Of a stretch of DNA of 64,000 nucleotides, positions 46,698 to 58,408 are shown one piece after another. Position 1 is the first letter of the stretch. Every line of letters begins with the position of its first letter. Source of the stretch: Toxorhynchites rutilus septentrionalis (Eukaryota; Arthropoda; Insecta; Diptera; Culicidae); the NCBI RefSeq assembly GCF_029784135.1, contig NC_073746.1, positions 114,512,035 to 114,576,034 of the forward strand. Reading direction: 5' to 3'. Made by a program: the position numbers and the translations under genes. The notes under the pieces are model-generated. The model was not told where the DNA came from. It saw only the letters and a program-made list of their open reading frames with translations, and made no database searches.

Positions 46698-49600
46698 TTT
46701 TTATGCTCCAAACCCCCCATCACACCAGATCCAAAACGAACATGGACACTGGAACAAGCAAAAAACCTGACCATAATTTCAACAAAACAGATGGGGTTCC
46801 GATTCTCCCAAACAACCCCCCGGATCGGTCAACCCAACCTAATGCAGAACACTAAAGTTTTGCAAATAAACCTCCATCAAGCCAAAGCAGCGTCGAGCTT
46901 GTTATCCAGGAGGTTTACAAAAGACGCTGTGGATCTAGCTCTTATCCAAGAGCCTTGGGTTCACAAAGGAAAAATACTAGATACTTGCTTAACATACTTA
47001 GATGAAAGGAGCAGTAAGTTTTATGTTCAAAACAGAAACCTTTTATATATAAAAAGCGTAAAGACATGAATGTTTTGAAACCGTTGCCAAGTTGGAAATA
47101 AAATATGATGAAGTTTCATTGGAAATTACCTGAACTTTTTATTATAATGAAATTTTGCTATTTTTTCCGAACGTGAATTTTTTAACAGATTGTCTCCGCC
47201 CAGAGATGGCTACCCGAAAATGATGTAGAAATGATGAGAACGAATATAGCCAAAGCAGGTTTGATCTATACTGATCGATGGTTTATTTGAGACTGAGATT
47301 GCCGTGAACATTTCGTGCCCTATTTCTACGATTAGCCCATAGCCATTTGAATAGCGCAATTGTTGTATAGGTTGTGTCTGGAATTTCCGCCATAAACAAT
47401 TACACTTTGTATAGCGGGTTCGTTTCCATCTGTTCCTGTCTTTTGACAATTTACTTGTTATTGTTTGTGATTGTTGTGTTGTCTTCAAAGGTGAGTATTT
47501 TGTGTCGTCCAATTAAAATAATTGTCTTTTCAGCTGATTGTTTCGGGTATCCGTGACGACGATGAGAAGGTAAGTACCTATATGTATTCATGTTAAATAT
47601 CTATACTAATTGCTCTTTGTCTTCAGGTACGGACTCAGGCTGATTTGCTGCAGATTTCAAGGGATTTTTCGTGTTAAGTGTTTCATACTTTTTGTGCGTT
47701 GAATAAAGTGTTTTGTGGAAATGAAAATGTGTTGTTTTTTTAGTTTTGTCCATCTGGGCCGTAACACAGATGTTTCATTGAAATTTAATTAAATTTATCT
47801 TATTTTACATGGATGACTGAAATTTGCCACCTTCTTGTCAAGCGTTTTTTTCTGCTCGCTGATTTTTGTCAATATCGGTTTTTTTTTCTTGAAATCATTG
47901 TCTGACCGCTTCACTTCAATGATTTTTTCTGCACTTTAACCTTACTTGATGTTCTAATTTGGCACGAAGATAATGTACTAGCCTCCGCAAATTTTGCCTT
48001 CGAATCCGCATTTCTGTAGGAATCAAACGATTCCCAATATTTTGGCAAATCTGAAATTTTCGAAGCATTTAATTGACCGTTTTGCGGATCCACGAGAAGC
48101 AACATTCCAACATTCATTGTATGATATGCTCAAAGGTTACGATGAACTTACAACTGTTGTTCAAATGGATCAGAGGACGCGTGGTAGTGGATCGTACGAT
48201 CGGAAACTGAGGTTGAACAATTAAGGCAAACCCAGGACTCTCGGATTACGACATCGGTAATAAACCACAACTCTACCGGACTCTACCATCCGGAGAATCC
48301 GTATGTGAGAAGGTTATCTGCAAGCAACCAAACAGGACGCTGAAGCATAATCTGGTGGTCAAAAGACGCGCTTGAAAATGGAACAACAAGGTTTTGACCG
48401 AGTACGAAGGATGCATGCTAATGGATTTTTATGCTCCAAACCCCCCATCACACCAGATCCAAAACGAACATGGACACTGGAACAAGCAAAAAACCTGACC
48501 ATAATTTCAACAAAACAGATGGGGTTCCGATTCTCCCAAACAACCCCCCGGATCGGTCAACCCAACCTAATGCAGAACACTAAAGTTTTGCAAATAAACC
48601 TCCATCAAGCCAAAGCAGCGTCGAGCTTGTTATCCAGGAGGTTTACAAAAGACGCTGTGGATCTAGCTCTTATCCAAGAGCCTTGGGTTCACAAAGGAAA
48701 AATACTAGATACTTGCTTAACATACTTAGATGAAAGGAGCAGTAAGTTTTATGTTCAAAACAGAAACCTTTTATATATAAAAAGCGTAAAGACATGAATG
48801 TTTTGAAACCGTTGCCAAGTTGGAAATAAAATATGATGAAGTTTCATTGGAAATTACCTGAACTTTTTATTATAATGAAATTTTGCTATTTTTTCCGAAC
48901 GTGAATTTTTTAACAGATTGTCTCCGCCCAGAGATGGCTACCCGAAAATGATGTAGAAATGATGAGAACGAATATAGCCAAAGCAGGTTTGATCTATACT
49001 GATCGATGGTTTATTTGAGACTGAGATTGCCGTGAACATTTCGTGCCCTATTTCTACGATTAGCCCATAGCCATTTGAATAGCGCAATTGTTGTATAGGT
49101 TGTGTCTGGAATTTCCGCCATAAACAATTACACTTTGTATAGCGGGTTCGTTTCCATCTGTTCCTGTCTTTTGACAATTTACTTGTTATTGTTTGTGATT
49201 GTTGTGTTGTCTTCAAAGGTGAGTATTTTGTGTCGTCCAATTAAAATAATTGTCTTTTCAGCTGATTGTTTCGGGTATCCGTGACGACGATGAGAAGGTA
49301 AGTACCTATATGTATTCATGTTAAATATCTATACTAATTGCTCTTTGTCTTCAGGTACGGACTCAGGCTGATTTGCTGCAGATTTCAAGGGATTTTTCGT
49401 GTTAAGTGTTTCATACTTTTTGTGCGTTGAATAAAGTGTTTTGTGGAAATGAAAATGTGTTGTTTTTTTAGTTTTGTCCATCTGGGCCGTAACACAGATG
49501 TTTCATTGAAATCTAATTAAATTTATCTTATTTTACATGGATGACTGAAATTTGCCACCTTCTTGTCAAGCGTTTTTTTCTGCTCGCTGATTTTTGTCAA

Positions 49601-49865
49601 TATCGGTTTTTTTTTCTTGAAATCATTGTCTGACCGCTTCACTTCAATGATTTTTTCTGCACTTTAACCTTACTTGATGTTCTAATTTGGCACGAAGATA
49701 ATGTACTAGCCTCCGCAAATTTTGCCTTCGAATCCGCATTTCTGTAGGAATCAAACGATTCCCAATATTTTGGCAAATCTGAAATTTTCGAAGCATTTAA
49801 TTGACCGTTTTGCGGATCCACGAGAAGCAACATTCCAACATTCATTGTATGATATGCTCAAAGGT

Positions 49866-50290
49866 TACGATGAACTTACAACTGTTGTTCAAATGGATCA
49901 GAGGACGCGTGGTAGTGGATCGTACGATCGGAAACTGAGGTTGAACAATTAAGGCAAACCCAGGACTCTCGGATTACGACATCGGTAATAAACCACAACT
50001 CTACCGGACTCTACCATCCGGAGAATCCGTATGTGAGAAGGTTATCTGCAAGCAACCAAACAGGACGCTGAAGCATAATCTGGTGGTCAAAAGACGCGCT
50101 TGAAAATGGAACAACAAGGTTTTGACCGAGTACGAAGGATGCATGCTAATGGATGACGAAACGTACGCAAAGATGGGTTTTGGACAGTTTCCATACCTGA
50201 AATTCTATAAAACCATTGCCAGAGGAGATATCCCCAGCAAATTAAGTTCGTTTCCGTTGATAAATTTGACAGGAAGTTCTTGATTTGACC
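49866..50290 (+). pseudogene. DD37E-related transposase fragment, longest version (unit 3 and beyond)
   Basis: Same reading as in units 1 and 2 but not cut at the junction: CMLMDDETYAKMGFGQFPYL then KFYKTIARGDIPSKL extends past the first catalytic Asp to about 50285, then homology is lost. This shows the original left-to-right order before duplication. Confidence 0.75.
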
Positions 50291-50339
50291 AATGAATTTC
50301 AGCTGTGTACAGAAAACAAAGGTTCTCATCACGAACAAG

Positions 50340-50930
50340 ATAATGCACAATGTTCCAGGAGATGCATTTAAATGGAAATTAGCATTTAGAGCTCGACAGT
50401 TATTCTCTAGACAAACACTGCCTTCGACAAAGTAGTTACATATGATAAAGCGCTCTTTTTCATGTTGCTAAAAATAGGGTGACCAACATTTTCGATGAAA
50501 TAAAAAATCTAACTTTCTTATCTCTATAGATAGAGGTAAACATAGTTCGACAATGTTGTTGTCCCAGTTTTTGTAGAACAAAGTTTTTTTTTTATTTCTT
50601 GGAATAACCGACTTAAATAAAGACTTTTAGAACATACTGATACAAACATTTTGCGATGCAGAACTCGTCAATCACGTCGTCACCTCACTCAAAGTTATTG
50701 ATATTTCATCCAAAAAAAATACGCTCTCTTCAATTGCTTGCCATTCTTTCTGGGGCAAACAAAATGTTTGTTGGCGGAATTTAAAAGAACAAATTTCACT
50801 CTATATAATATGTGATTTTCAAAGGTATGTTATTTTTTGTATTTGAGTAAATTAAAATTGAAATCATGAGTTTTTGGGTGAAAATCCATCAATAACTTTG
50901 AGCAGGATTAAGATATTGACGAATTCTGCA
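50340..50930. repeat. Foldback repeat F2, copy 2
   Basis: Homologous to 22720-23445 in the same orientation, sharing GGAGATGCATTTAA, GAGCTCGACAGTTATTCTC, AAATAGGGTGACCA and TACAAACATTTTGCGATGCAG. It ends with an inverse of the last motif near 50920 (CTGCATCGCAAAATGTTGG). Confidence 0.75.
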
Positions 50931-51694
50931 TCGCAAAATGTTGGTATTGATAAGCTCTAAAAGTCGTATGAAGACAATTTGGATGCAGAATTTGAAATAT
51001 AAAAGTCAAAGCTGAAAACCCCGTTTTTTCATGGTTACCCTAATGCAATTTGGGCTCGATTTATGGATTATATTGGAAAACACCTTAATTCTCCCAATCG
51101 CTCCCGTTATATCGAGAGTACGTTATAACGAGGGTACATTATATCGAAGTTTCCCTGTAAATCAAGCTTTATTGTGGAAGTCATGACCAAAACAAAACAG
51201 CAAAAGCTCACTACTCACTAAATAAATACTATGGATCTCGCTCTCACGGATCATCCGCTCGCGTATAATCGAGGTACTACTGTATATGAGGGGCTTAGAA
51301 TGCAAGGGGTGTATGTGACTTGATCGATTTCTCTTCATCAACTTTTTATTTAGTTAATAACTCAACTGCAAAAACGTTCCAATTTAAGTTTTCTATAGAA
51401 TCCGATAGATAAGGTTCTGACCTACCTTCCACATTGTGAAAAACAGTTGGGAATGTATTTGCTGCGAAGTTATGACCAAACGAGAGAGTCGATGTAGAGA
51501 AATCGATCAAATCACTTACACCCCTTTCATTCTAAGCCCCTCATATATAAGACGGATATGGCCAACCCAAATGCCCAAAATTGTTTGTTCTAGTTTCCTC
51601 CCGAAATTGTTTTCCCTTTGTGTTTTCCTGCCAAACTGTACTCGTTGAAGCAACGAACTGAAAACGAAAACAAAAAATCAAACATCTGTATTAA
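50931..51694. other. Spacer, nothing recognised
   Basis: No gene. Two inverted copies of a short text are visible: CATATGTACACCC-like words at 51293-51320 (GAGGGGCTTAGAATGC) and 51520-51545 (GCATTCTAAGCCCCTC-like), suggesting a small foldback of about 250 bp around 51285-51548. Confidence 0.4.
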
Positions 51695-52199
51695 AACTTT
51701 AAGGACCGGGAAGAAATCTGTAAGACATACGCCTGGGACCGCACGCTTTGACTTGTGTGAAAATGCTTGCTTTGCTTGTAAGTTTTTAAGAGGCTTGAAA
51801 GTTTGCAGTTCATTTGCCTCTATGTGTGAAGTTAGCGGATGAAAGTTAAGCGTTTTTTTTGTTGCGTGCAAGTTTCTGTTAAGTTTTTATTGCGTGCAAG
51901 TTTCTGTTCAGCGTCTTGCTGGATTTAATCAGTAATGAATTATTTCAGTTGAAATAAATTGATTGTTTATCAAGTAACAATCTTCAAAATCATGCTTATT
52001 AGATAGAGAATTGATTCATTCATCTTTCCACATAGTTCATTTTTTTCTTGATCGTGACAGAGAAAAGTTATAAACTGAAACGTGAGCGGTCAGTATAAGA
52101 AAATATACAGAATTTTGAAAATCAAAAAAAAAGGTGTTCGAATAGAGTTATCCAAATTGTGCGATAGACAAATATTTTACCTATCTTGCAGCCACAATT

Positions 52200-52790
52200 T
52201 TACTAATCGGAAAATCGTCTGAGAAAAGTTATAGCCCCAGTTGTATGGGAGAAATTAATTATTTTAAAGAAAATTGAAAAAAGTTATATGAAAGGACCGA
52301 AAACACACTCTCGAGATAGTACTCATTCGATAAAAAATATTTTTATTTATTTTTAGCCAAATTTTCATTGGTCGGAAAAGGGTCCAAGAAAAGTTATAGG
52401 CCAAAACCTATATAACTTATATAACTTTAAATTAATAAATTCAAAGAAAATTGGAAAAAGTTATTTGAAAGGACCCAAAACATATTTTCGGGATAATACT
52501 CATTCAATAGAGAATATTTTTATCTATCTTTAGCCAAATTTCCATTAGTCAAAAAAGGATCTAAGAAAAGTTATAGGCCAAAACCTGTACAACTTGTATG
52601 GGTGAAATAAATTAATTTAAAGAAAATTGAAAAAAGTTATTTGAAAGAACCCAAAACACATTTTTGAGATAGTACTCATTCGATAAAAAATATTTTTATT
52701 TATCTTTAGCCAAATTTTCATTGGTCCGGAAAGGGTATGAGAAAAGTTATTGGCCAAAACGTTCACGAGTTATACGGGGGAAAGGGTCTG
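52200..52790. repeat. Tandem subrepeats of about 130 bp in the left arm
   Basis: The block AGCCAAATTTTCATTGGTC ... AAGAAAAGTTATAGGCCAAA ... ATTGAAAAAAGTTATTTGAA ... GATAGTACTCATTCGATAAA recurs about four times. The right arm (55030-55500) carries the inverted counterpart. Repeated subunits make these arms prone to length change. Confidence 0.8.
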
Positions 52791-52965
52791 GCTAGGTAAG
52801 GAAGTAAAAAGTAAAAAGGAAGTAAAAATTTCTATTGTATAGAAATTCAGACTATTTTTCGAATCTCTATGTAATTCACCATAGGATTATAATTATAACA
52901 AAATTCTATCCCCCGCATAAAAAAAATCCTTTATATAGAATTTACTAGAGTTTTCAAAACTGTTT

Positions 52966-54600
52966 TGACGTAGGACTACGTCTTTCATTTCTATACCGGG
53001 GTGTAAAATCAAAGTTTCGAAAACGAAAGCGTTACGCCGGAGACCGATATTTTGAGCGTTAATAGCTCCTAAACAACTGAACGAAATGGTATGATCAACA
53101 CTTCATTCGAAAGATAAAATGTCTACGCGTTCTATACTTGTTACTTTCTGATCCAAAAACTTGTTTCAATAGTCTTAAAATTGTTTTCAAAACAGGCTCT
53201 TGAAATCACCAATCGATATATAAGCGAGCGCCGCTCGGAAATCCACTCAGTTCTAATTGAACAGCGATTGGAGCATGTTGTCGCTGTTGTGGTGAAGCTC
53301 TTCATTTATCATGAAAGCGCGAATGAACGGTGTCACCAAGAGCCTGTTTGTGCACCTTAGGCCAGAAGGGAATCCATCAGGAGGAGAGTGATGCCACAAA
53401 CGGTTCCCCGGGAAGATCTCGAAGCAGCCGCTACACACACACACATACACGCGCGGAATTCTTTCCGTTTGGATGCCATTCAGCATCGAGAAAGATCCGG
53501 AAAATGATCTGCCAGTTCCTCTGGGAATTTAAAAATACATTCATGTGAAAGAGTTTATTTGGATGTTTTCTATCCATGTAACACTGTGACCAAATACATT
53601 TGGTTTTGTGATTTTTCAATCAATCGCAATAAACAGAATAGCTTCTGAAGATTATTCTTCCCCATCAGTAGGACATTTCCGTATCCAATATTGTATGCGC
53701 CCGCAATCGCTCAGTCGCCGAAAGTTCCGAGCTCAGAGAGTTCATTCCCCTCTAGTTTGCCTTCCAAATTGCCAGCGTGAACCACGCCTTCTCTCGATTC
53801 AATCACGCACAAAAAGCATACTTAAGCGATATTCTGGTGGTGAGATGCATTCATTTTTCGTGAGAACATCGACAAAACAACATCGTTGCTGAGGGTGCTG
53901 GACGGCGAAGGATCGAGATCTGCCCTGAAACGCAAGCTGTTTGTTTGAACCTGTGAGGGAGCACAGAGAAGCCGATCCTTCAGGAGAAGAGAAGGTGACC
54001 ATCGAAGCAGCCGCTACACACACACACCCATACACGCACGGAATTCTTTCCGTTTGGATGCCATTCAGCATCTAGAAAGATCCGGAAAATAATCTGCCAG
54101 TTTCTCTGGGGATTTAAAAATACATTCATGTGAAAGAGTTTATTTGAATGTTTTCTATCCATGTAACACTGTGACCAAATATGTTTCAATCAAGTGCTAT
54201 TAACAGATGGTTATCGAGTTAGCATAAACCACTGGTGGGCTTCCAGTATCGAGGAAAATGTGGAAATATCTAATCGTTACTGAAAATAATCTGCCAGTTT
54301 AAAAATACATTCATGTGAAGGAGTTTATTTGAATGTTTTCTATCCATGTAACACTGTGACCAAATACATTTGGTTTTGTGATTTTTCAATCAATCGCAAT
54401 TAACAGGATAGCTTCAGAAGATTATTCTTCCCCATCAGTAGGATATTTCCGTATCCAATATTGGATGCATAAAACCTTGTGCCTCCAACGTAACGCTCTC
54501 GTTTTCGAAGTCCCTCAAATATTCATTCATTCAGAATGAACTCAGATTCAACAAATGATCTCTAAATCAACGATAGTCCTACGTCACCCTTGCGGTTATA
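52966..54600. mobile_element. Palindrome-ended element copy P3 with internal core-promoter-like sequence
   Basis: The left end is TGACGTAGGACTACGTC (52966-52982) and continues CTATACCGGGGTGTAAAATC, related to the right end of P4. The right end is ATAGTCCTACGTCA (54573-54586) followed by CCCTTGCGGTTATACC, related to the left end of P4. At 53217-53225 a TATATAAG box is followed about 30 bp later by CAGTTC, a plausible pol II core promoter. A segment (GAAGCAGCCGCTACACACAC ... CCATGTAACACTGTGACC) occurs at 53412-53600 and 54004-54180, and its end again at 54290-54470. No protein was recognised. Confidence 0.6.
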
Positions 54601-54790
54601 CCATAGATATAACCCACTTCCTATTTTTCGATGATTATTTATTGAACTATTTATTATCAAATACGAACTCGAAATTTTTCGTTCATACAATAATATCTCA
54701 TTATAGAATGGTCCTACAGCAACGTTATAGAAATCAATAAAAGATAGTTGATAAAGTTAATTGGATTTGCTATCTTTGAAAAAACAGAAA
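54590..54790. repeat. Dispersed repeat R, partial copy
   Basis: TCCTACAGCAACGTTATAG and AATTGGATTTGCTATC match 5295-5345 in the same order and strand. Confidence 0.45.
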
Positions 54791-55830
54791 GAAATCGATT
54801 TCTCATTTCTTCCCGATATTTTTATCCACTACATCTACATACATTGACATACAAATTTCTCTGTAAAATATTCCGTATAAATCCATGTAAATTATGCTTT
54901 AAAGTGATTTATATCCCATCTTCATGCGTATCAACGATTTCACAATTTTAAAGCATTTCAAAAATCGCCTAAAGATTTCTACTTCGCACTCTGTTCAATT
55001 TTTTTTTCGAATGTGAAAAAGTTACTATTTACATTTTCGTTAAATTTATTAATTTCCCTCCTACAACTTGTATACATTTTGGCCCATATCTTTTCTCAGA
55101 CTCTTTTTCGGTCAACGAAATTTGGCTGAAAATGGATAAAAGTATTCTCTATCCAATGAGTAATATCTAAAAAATGTGTTTTGAGACCTTTCAAATAACT
55201 TTTTTAAATTTTCTTCAAATTAATTAATTTCCCTCAAACAATTTGTATAGGTTTTGGGCTATGACTTTTCTTATACCCTATTCCGACCAATGAAAATTTT
55301 GCTAAAGATAGAAAAAAAAAATTCTATATCGAATAATTACTATCTCAAGAATGTGTTTCGGGTCCTATCAAATAACTTTTTTTCAATTTTGTTTAAAATA
55401 ATTAATTTCTTCCATACAACTTGGACCTATAACTTTTCTAACACCCTTTTTCGATTAATAAAATTGTAGCTGGAAGATAGGTAAAAGTTTTCTCTATCGA
55501 ATAACTTCGATAACTCTATTCGAACAACTTTTTTTGATATTCAGAATTCTATATAGTTCCATATATTGACCCGTGCTCACGTTTCAGTCTATAACTTTTC
55601 TCTGTCACGGTCAAAAAAAAAAAAAGAATTATGTGGAAAGATGAATGATTCAATTCTCTATCTAATGAGCATGATTTTGAAAGTTGTTACTTGATAAACA
55701 ATCAATTTAGTTACATGGATTTCAACTGAAACTTGCACACAATAAAATCTTTTATCCGCTAATTTCACACAAGTCCGTAAAGAAGGAACGGGAAAACGAG
55801 AAATGTCGTGAGCGGTCCGTAAAGTGTTAA

Positions 55831-56785
55831 ATTGTTAACCACTTTACTTATGGTTAATCATTTTTTTCTGAATTTCACTTTTTTTCCTTCATTCTATTAT
55901 TCCAATTTCACAGAACCATATAAAGATAGCTAAAATCTGACCATCCATCTCTTGTAATGATGGGTTAAACCTGCGGAAGGAAGGGAAGGTATTGAATTAG
56001 AGAGACTTTAAACTCTGAGAGTTCATTCGTCTCTTACCTGCGGAAGAAAATCCTTGTTTTAGATATACGATTTGCTTATTCCACTTGAAAATTCGTTGTT
56101 ATTTTCACAATAACGGAAAAAAACGCTCAATGTTGTGAATGTTGATTCCAATTGAAGAAATGAACTCCAAAATTGACGAGCTCTTCAATTCAAAACATAG
56201 AATGATCGCATAAATTAAAGACTGTTGAAGAAAAATCCGTAAAATTGAAAAAAAATCGGTTACGCATAAGTTGGGTGAAGACGAAAACAGCGATATGAAG
56301 ACAGCATCTGACCATCCGTTCTCTTGTGATGATGAGTTATGCATACAAAAAAATCTTCGTTTTCTATGATTCCGAAGAATTTATCTTTCGTAAGAAGATT
56401 CATTTTCGTAAATCTGACATCTCTGAAGCATCCCAGTAGGGTTGGGTCATCCCATTTATTCGTCGGATCTTGTGTCTTGCGAATTTGATCCGTTACCGAA
56501 GGTTAAAACTTCATTGAATGAAGCTAGATTTGAGTATGGCTATTGAAACAATAATAAAATTTAAAGCTAGTTATAATTATGTGTATCAAATGATCAACAA
56601 GAATTTAGACTAGATTATCTACAGAAATCACCTATGAATGTAAAAAATTAGAAAAAGGATAGGAAAGTACATTGAGTTCAAATCATTTGAGCCAAGATAA
56701 AATCAACAGGGCATGTTTAATAACAGCTCAATTAACCGTTACACGTAAGTTCAGCGACTTTGCGCAACTCACGTCTGAGCGATTA
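55831..56785. other. Non-coding stretch left of the host exon
   Basis: Some duplicated words (TCTGACCATCCATCTCTTG at 55937 and CTGACCATCCGTTCTCTTG at 56309; TGATGGGTTA / TGATGAGTTA after each) indicate an old inverted or tandem repeat. In the minus sense this would be the start of the host intron. No gene. Confidence 0.4.
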
Positions 56786-56890
56786 AGTTTAGCCACTTAT
56801 CTCAGAACAAGTCTTCGAGCGGACAGTAATTGCATATAATTTGATATAATGTATAAACATTGGAGAAGGAAAAAAAACAATCACACTCAC

Positions 56891-57206
56891 TTTTCGGTTC
56901 CGGTGACGGTAGGCCAGCCTTCGGTGCGATATGGCCCTGGCAAGGCCGCCCAATGCGGCTCGGAGCTGCCACTGTCGGTGATGCTGGTACACCGGTGGTG
57001 ACCTTCGAGGCCACCGGTGCTGTTGAACTCGTACTCGCCAGCGAGGTGGTCGACGAACTCAGCGACATCGACGGTGGCCTCATTCCGGAAGGTTTCGGCA
57101 AAGCACGAAGCTTCGGCGGCTGAATGCCACTTGGTTTGGCATCCGTGGAGCCATTCGTTCTGCCTTCGTCGGCATCTGCACTTGCACCATTCGTCGGCTC
57201 ACTCAT
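56891..57206 (-). CDS. First coding exon of a host gene, CLIP-170/CLIP-190-like
   Basis: The ATG at 57206-57204 has a good context (AAAATGAGT). The exon encodes about 105 residues: an acidic/Asn-rich start (MSEPTNGASADADEGRTNG), two Lys-Pro-Ser-Gly motifs (AKPSGIQPP, PKPSGMRPPS), a Ser/Thr-rich stretch (SLSSSTTSLASTSST) and a basic end (PSRIGRPCQGH...PSPEPK). KPSG(L/M)(K/R)PP followed by a Ser-rich linker is the N-terminal design of CLIP-family plus-end proteins, whose CAP-Gly domains bind microtubules. The exon ends CCGAAAA before GTGAGTGTG (56890-56882). The open frame continues into intron sequence to 56802, which is an artefact. No CAP-Gly exon is seen to the left, so the intron may be very long. 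GC and codon use differ clearly from the flanking transposons. Identity is inferred from short motifs. Confidence 0.6.
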
Positions 57207-57720
57207 TTTAACTTCACCCCGAATCGATTGGCCGATTTTATTTTTCTTCTAACACACACACACGCTATTATTTTGCTTTCCTATGAGACACATAAACAAA
57301 CACTGAAGCGGGACGGAAGTGCTTTTCCTCTTCCCACGGATTCGGCTACTTGGAAATTGGCGACAATTTCAAGTAGATCCTCACTTTCTCTTCTATTGAT
57401 TGACACTAACACAGACACAGACAAAGACACACGCGGCACACTCAAATTTGCTACAATTTGGGAAAGAGAAACTCTTTGCCACCGTTGTTGACCTTGCGTC
57501 GTCACTCCGTAATCGAATTTTTCGGTTCACACGCGGGAAACAAGACTTTCGCCGGTACTCTTCACTGGTAGTAAAATTTGCTGTCGTCGATCTTTGCCAC
57601 TCAAACAATGATTTGGGCGGTAATAAAAATTATTATTTCACGTTAGCATTTCTAATTTACGTACGCTTGGAGTGAGAAGAAAACGTTGCTTCGGCATTTC
57701 ATTCACGCCTTCCGCCGGGT
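57207..57720 (-). promoter_or_regulatory. Probable 5' UTR and promoter of the CLIP-like gene
   Basis: Upstream (minus sense) of the start codon is a repeat-poor stretch with several CA/GT runs (57251-57263, 57409-57437) and moderate G+C. The region near 57600-57720 probably contains the transcription start. I cannot fix a TATA box or initiator. No overlapping gene was seen. Confidence 0.45.
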
Positions 57721-58257
57721 GGCGTCAGTCGGTGAAATTAAAAATAAAAACAACATAATTTGAAAAACAACCGTGGACGCTTTTTTTTATTGTGGCGCGT
57801 CAAGTTGCGTAACTTCTTGTGTGTTTTAAATTTAGCGCGAAAGAATAATAGGGGAAGGTAGTCCTAACCCGACCGGCTATTCTGTGTATTTAAATATGGA
57901 AAAGAATGATTTTTGATGGAAAAAAAGATTGTATGGAAAATAAGTTACACGTTCTTTCAAATGGCAAAACATAACAAAACTAGGCAATTCCCATTGTTAT
58001 GATCTGGTAAACAAAATTGAATCTAGCAGACGGCATTCTGTTATTTGAAAAAAGTTGCGGTGGTCCTAAGCCGACTCCCAGAAGGTGTTCCTAAACCGAC
58101 CCCTGTTTTTCAGCCATATTATACACTGCTTCCACAACTGTATAACCAGTCCTTTTTCCTGAATTTCCATAGATATGTAAAAAGTCGGTTGAATTGAAAT
58201 ATATAGTGTAGAATACAATTGATATCTTCACTTATAAGACTGGCCATTTCAATTTTA
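57721..58257. other. Spacer with a short GTCCTAACCCGACC-type repeat
   Basis: GGGGAAGGTAGTCCTAACCC at 57852 and GTGGTCCTAAGCCGACTCCC with GTGTTCCTAAACCGACCCC at 58062-58107 look like an internally repeated MITE. A related text occurs at 41034-41080. No gene. Confidence 0.4.
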
Positions 58258-58408
58258 AAGGGTGTGTCACATCAAATTGCATCACGGAAAAACGCTGTAG
58301 AAATTTAATTTTTAGGAATTATATCTTCAGCCTTCGCCTATAATCAGATAAGAGTGTATAGATCACGTTGGCCATGCTTCACTGTCAATTTTTCGTAAAT
58401 TTGGAAAA

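Larger units (their letters stand above)
44978..50154. repeat. Tandem triplication, unit 1728 bp (44978, 46706, 48434)
   Basis: Three head-to-tail copies, nearly identical. Units 2 and 3 share two differences from unit 1 (G for A at 47133/48861 versus 45405, and GTGAGT versus GTGATT at 47491/49219 versus 45763), and unit 3 has a private change near 49513. Each unit contains the LINE endonuclease fragment, an intron/exon-like block, and the N-terminal part of a DD37E-related transposase. Units 1 and 2 end GGAT + TTTTATG + CTCC, while unit 3 continues GGATGACGAAACG into the transposase. The third unit is 7 bp short of full length. Confidence 0.97.
51695..55826. mobile_element. 4.1-kb TTAA-flanked foldback element (piggyBac-type target)
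   Basis: TTAA lies at 51691-51694 and 55827-55830. The ends are inverted (AACTTTAAGGACCG on the left; the inverse of CACTTTACGGACCG on the right). Long inverted arms follow: left about 51760-52800, right about 55020-55790, with landmarks such as AGTTATAAACTGAAACGTGAGC (left, 52068-52088) and GCTCACGTTTCAGTC (right, about 55574). The loop holds element P3 and a copy of repeat R. TTAA duplication is the piggyBac hallmark, but no transposase is present. Confidence 0.75.

Noticed and set aside
53690..53890. Histone H3-like fragments in P3
   Set aside because: Only a few residues (KSSEL, AYL) align, with no consistent frame.
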